Positions 61,358 through 64,000 of a stretch of DNA of 64,000 bases are shown one piece after another. How positions within the stretch are numbered: position 1 is the stretch's first letter; each line of letters opens with the position of its first letter. The notes below the pieces were generated by a model, which saw only the letters and a list, made by a program, of their open reading frames with translations, was not told the DNA's origin and did no database searches. A program made the position numbers and the translations under genes. Origin of the DNA: Methylobacterium isbiliense (GTDB lineage: Bacteria; Pseudomonadota; Alphaproteobacteria; Rhizobiales; Beijerinckiaceae); the NCBI RefSeq assembly GCF_022179325.1, contig NZ_BPQQ01000047.1:17607-81606 (forward strand), in the 5' to 3' direction.

Positions 61358-62134
61358 TCACCGGCCTTCCGGGGGCCGGTCACAAACACCGTCGCATCCG
61401 CCTGGACTGTTGTCCGGGAGCGCCGCGTCGGCGCCGCTTGGCGCCGGTCCGACTTCCCCGGGCATCGCCGCCACGCCGCGAAAGGCGCGGAGCCGACGCC
61501 AACGCGCGAGCAAGCCGGCAGTGCCGGCTCCCGCGACGAGGGCAGCGTGTATCACATGATCCCGGCCCAAGGCCATGTCCAATTCTTCGCTGGACATGTC
61601 GTCCACCACCGGGATTCCCGATATGGCATCGCCGTAGCGGCGGCGCAATGTCTGGGCGAGCTTGCGCCGCCCGTCCTGGCTCGCGTCGCTCGCGTGCACG
61701 AGGGCGGCGACACCCGCGCGGCTCTCCACCGCGCTCTCCACCTTGGTGAAGCCCGTGACGACGCAGCCCGCCTTGTTGGCGAGCGCCAGCGCCTGACGCA
61801 GGTCGTGCCGCAGCGCCGTCTCGATCACATCCGCGAGATCGGGGCCGGCGACCGCATGCTTCGCCTTGAAGGCGCGCTGGAACAGGCGGCGGCGCACGGC
61901 CTCGGCGACCGCCGCGCGCGTCGCCGTGACCCAGGCGCCCCGGCCCGGCAGGCGGGCCTTGAGGTCGGGCACCACGGTCCCGTCCGGGCCGAGCGCGAAG
62001 CGGATCAGCCCCGACGGATTGCGCGACTCGCGCGTGACGAGGCAGGTGCGCTCCGCCTGCGCCCGGCCGCGCCCGATCCCGGCATCGAGGATGTCGGGCG
62101 GCAGATCGTCGGCAGGGGCCTCGGTGGACGGCAT
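61358..62134 (-). CDS. YlxR (DUF448) RNA-binding protein fused to an L7Ae-like domain
   Basis: 258 residues. YlxR part (about 25-95): AERTCLVTRESRNPSGLIRFALGPDG, LPGRGAWVTATRAAV and RRLFQRAFK. L7Ae-like part (about 105-200): DLRQALALANKAGCVVTGFTKVESAV and VAALVHASDAS. A low-complexity C-terminus follows. It sits between nusA and infB as usual, and YlxR is implicated in ribonuclease P or rRNA-related control. The fused form recurs in Hyphomicrobiales. ATG 62134 lacks a good ribosome-binding site; ATG 62200 is possible. Confidence 0.88.
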   Translation of the reverse strand: MPSTEAPADDLPPDILDAGIGRGRAQAERTCLVTRESRNPSGLIRFALGPDGTVVPDLKARLPGRGAWVTATRAAVAEAVRRRLFQRAFKAKHAVAGPDLADVIETALRHDLRQALALANKAGCVVTGFTKVESAVESRAGVAALVHASDASQDGRRKLAQTLRRRYGDAISGIPVVDDMSSEELDMALGRDHVIHAALVAGAGTAGLLARWRRLRAFRGVAAMPGEVGPAPSGADAALPDNSPGGCDGVCDRPPEGR

Positions 62135-62237
62135 CGGGTCGGGAGCACGGGCGAGAGTGACGGGGTGGAACGATCGACGCGGACATCCCCCCGTCCGCAC
62201 GGGCGAGGGGATCCCGCGCTACGCCGCGGCGAGAGGA

Positions 62238-63848
62238 TCAGGTCGGCTGGCCCTCGGCCTCCTCCAGGGCCTGCTCGTCCTCGGCGGGCGCCTCGGGCGG
62301 GGCCTCGATCCAGCCCGCGCGGACGCGGGCCGCGACGATCATCGCCTCCGCCTCGGCGCGGGAGAGATCGAACCCGTCGAGGTAGCCGGCATGGCGCACG
62401 GCCTCCGGCCCGCGCCCCTCGGTGTAGCCCACGAGGTCGTCGGTGGCGCAGCCCGCCAGATCCTCGATGGTCCTCACCTCGTTCTCGCCGAGCGCCACCA
62501 GCATCGGGGTGGTGATGCCGTCGATCTCGCGCAGCTCGTCCTCCACGCCGAGTTCGCGACGACGCGCGTCGTTCTCGGCCTCGATGCGGGCGAGATATTC
62601 CTGGGCGCGGTTCTGGATCTCGGCGCCGGTCTCCTCGTCGAGACCCTGGATGTTGGCGATGTCGGCCGGCTCGACATAGGCGATCTCCTCCACCGAGCGG
62701 AACCCTTCCGCCGCGAGGAGCTGGCCCACGGTCTCGTCGACGTCGAGCGCCTCCATGAAGGCGTTGGTGCGCTCGACGAACTCCTTCTGGCGGCGCTCCG
62801 ATTCCTCGGCCTCGGTCAGGATGTCGATGTCCCAGCCGGTGAGCTGCGAGGCGAGCCGTACGTTCTGGCCGCGCCGGCCGATGGCCAGCGAGAGCTGGTC
62901 GTCGGGCACCACGACCTCGATGCGGTCGGCCTCCTCGTCGAGCACCACCTTGACCACCTCGGCGGGCTGGAGGGCGTTGACGATGAAGGTGGCCTGGTCC
63001 TGCGACCAGGGGATGATGTCGATCTTCTCGCCCTGCAGCTCGCCCACCACCGCCTGGACGCGCGAGCCGCGCATGCCCACGCAGGCGCCGACCGGGTCGA
63101 TGGAGGAATCGCGCGAGATCACGGCGATCTTGGCGCGCGAGCCGGGATCGCGGGCCACCGCCTTCACCTCGACGATGCCGTCGTAGATCTCTGGCACCTC
63201 CTGGGCGAAGAGCTTGGCCATGAACTGCGGGTGCGAGCGCGAGAGGAAGATCTGCGGCCCGCGCACCTCGCGGCGCACGTCGAACAGGTAGGAGCGGATG
63301 CGGTCGCCCGGCCGGAAGGTCTCGCGCGGGATGCCCTCGTCCCGGCGCACGATGCCCTCGCCGCGGCCGAGATCGACGATGACGTTGCCGTACTCGACGC
63401 GCTTCACGAGGCCGTTCACGACCTCGCCGATGCGGTCCTTGTACTCCTCGTACTGGCGGTCGCGCTCGGCGTCGCGGACCTTCTGGACGATGACCTGCTT
63501 GGCCGACTGGGCGGCGACGCGGCCGAAATCGAAGGGCGGCAGGGTGTCGGCGATCACGTCCCCGACCTGGGCGGCCGGGTTGTGGCGGCGCGCGGTCTCG
63601 AGGTCGATCTCGCGGGCGTCGTTCTCGACCTGATCGACGACGAGCAGGTGGCGCGACAGGCGCAGCGCGCCGGTGCGGGGATCGATCTCGGCGTGGACGT
63701 CGGTCTCGGCGCCGTAGCGGGAGCGGGCGGCCTTGGCGATGGCCTCCTCCATCGCCCCGATCACGATCGAGCGGTCGATCACCTTCTCGCGGGCGACGGC
63801 GTCGGCGATCTGCAGGAGCTCGAGCCGGTTGGCGCTGACGACGGCCAT
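62238..63848 (-). CDS. nusA: Transcription termination/antitermination factor NusA
   Basis: 536 residues. N-domain ([41 protein letters not shown]), S1 ([26 protein letters not shown]), KH1 and KH2 ([41 protein letters not shown]), and two C-terminal helical repeats ending in an acidic tail ([14 protein letters not shown]). It controls pausing, termination and rRNA antitermination. ATG 63848 has AAGGA at 8 nt; upstream in-frame codons to 63935 are rejected. Confidence 0.98.
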   Translation of the reverse strand: MAVVSANRLELLQIADAVAREKVIDRSIVIGAMEEAIAKAARSRYGAETDVHAEIDPRTGALRLSRHLLVVDQVENDAREIDLETARRHNPAAQVGDVIADTLPPFDFGRVAAQSAKQVIVQKVRDAERDRQYEEYKDRIGEVVNGLVKRVEYGNVIVDLGRGEGIVRRDEGIPRETFRPGDRIRSYLFDVRREVRGPQIFLSRSHPQFMAKLFAQEVPEIYDGIVEVKAVARDPGSRAKIAVISRDSSIDPVGACVGMRGSRVQAVVGELQGEKIDIIPWSQDQATFIVNALQPAEVVKVVLDEEADRIEVVVPDDQLSLAIGRRGQNVRLASQLTGWDIDILTEAEESERRQKEFVERTNAFMEALDVDETVGQLLAAEGFRSVEEIAYVEPADIANIQGLDEETGAEIQNRAQEYLARIEAENDARRRELGVEDELREIDGITTPMLVALGENEVRTIEDLAGCATDDLVGYTEGRGPEAVRHAGYLDGFDLSRAEAEAMIVAARVRAGWIEAPPEAPAEDEQALEEAEGQPT

Positions 63849-63931
63849 GGGTGCAATCCTTCCCTCTTCCTTGGCGGCCGCGCCAGCGGCGCGGCCATGA
63901 TGCGCGGTGTCCGGTGCCGGGCGGGGCCCGG

Positions 63932-64000
63932 TCATGATCCTCTGCGGCTAAGCAGACTTGCGGTGGCAAGCCACCGCTTCGTCCGCTTAGGTTCTTGTTT
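63932..64000 (-). CDS. Possible 3' end of the gene preceding nusA (rimP by synteny)
   Basis: On the minus strand a frame enters from the right edge and reads KQEPKRTKRWLATASLLSRR to a TGA at 63934-63932. rimP normally precedes nusA, and a basic tail would fit, but another frame ends at a TAA (63989-63987) and cannot be excluded. Too short to identify. Confidence 0.25.
   Translation of the reverse strand, partial: KQEPKRTKRWLATASLLSRRGS
63948..63990. repeat. Imperfect long inverted repeat upstream of nusA
   Basis: Outer CTAAGC / GCTTAG and inner GCGGTGGC-AA-GCCACCGC arms form a 43-nt imperfect hairpin about 100 bp before the nusA ATG. It may be a terminator or attenuator of the upstream gene or an autoregulatory leader element. 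Confidence 0.45.

Noticed and set aside
58314-61559. 1081-codon open frame opposite infB
   Set aside because: Low-complexity shadow of the IF-2 coding strand.

Overview
The window is a high-GC (about 70 percent by eye) alphaproteobacterial chromosome segment, most like Methylobacteriaceae (Hyphomicrobiales). The lineage is inferred from gene content and order: nusA-ylxR/L7Ae-infB-rbfA-truB, rpsF-rpsR-DUF2232-rplI-dnaB-alr-radA-cvpA-purF-SDR, der preceded by a YfgM-like gene, a SWIB-domain protein, DUF29, NnrU, and a flagellin with a very large insert. No rRNA, tRNA, CRISPR array, transposase or integrase was seen.

Layout. 1-13.5 kb is an envelope signalling district: an OmpA-C protein, a caspase-fold protein that has lost both catalytic residues but carries TPRs, a PP2C phosphatase overlapping a transmembrane Ser/Thr kinase, two tiny secreted proteins, a NIDO-domain autotransporter, a class III cyclase-FHA fusion, and a second caspase-fold protein with intact catalytic residues. 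13.5-31.7 kb is mixed accessory and housekeeping: AsmA, an orphan efflux adaptor, an HD-GYP phosphodiesterase, two MFS transporters, SDR and AKR oxidoreductases, SWIB, PRC-barrel, a HARP-like duplicated protein, a lipoprotein, an HSL-type esterase, a giant flagellin and an AraC regulator. 31.9-42.6 kb is the conserved translation/replication/purine block.

42.6-50.8 kb is a second accessory block. A SLOG-like multi-TM protein and a TIR-like/PLD-like protein sit beside a tiny gene in what looks like a nucleotide-signalling conflict (defence) locus. They are followed by a TrmH-type methyltransferase, a pentapeptide-like solenoid protein, a chemoreceptor and a short DHFR-like protein downstream of a 17-bp tandem repeat. 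50.8-57.7 kb has der and its neighbour, NnrU, a secreted propeller-like protein, a strikingly AT-richer membrane-protein gene, a thioesterase and truB. 57.8-63.9 kb is rbfA, infB, ylxR/L7Ae and nusA on the minus strand.

The best candidates for undescribed biology are the active-caspase/pseudocaspase/kinase-phosphatase/cyclase-FHA cluster and the SLOG-TM plus TIR-PLD pair. Both are inferences from domain motifs read by eye; no database search was run.
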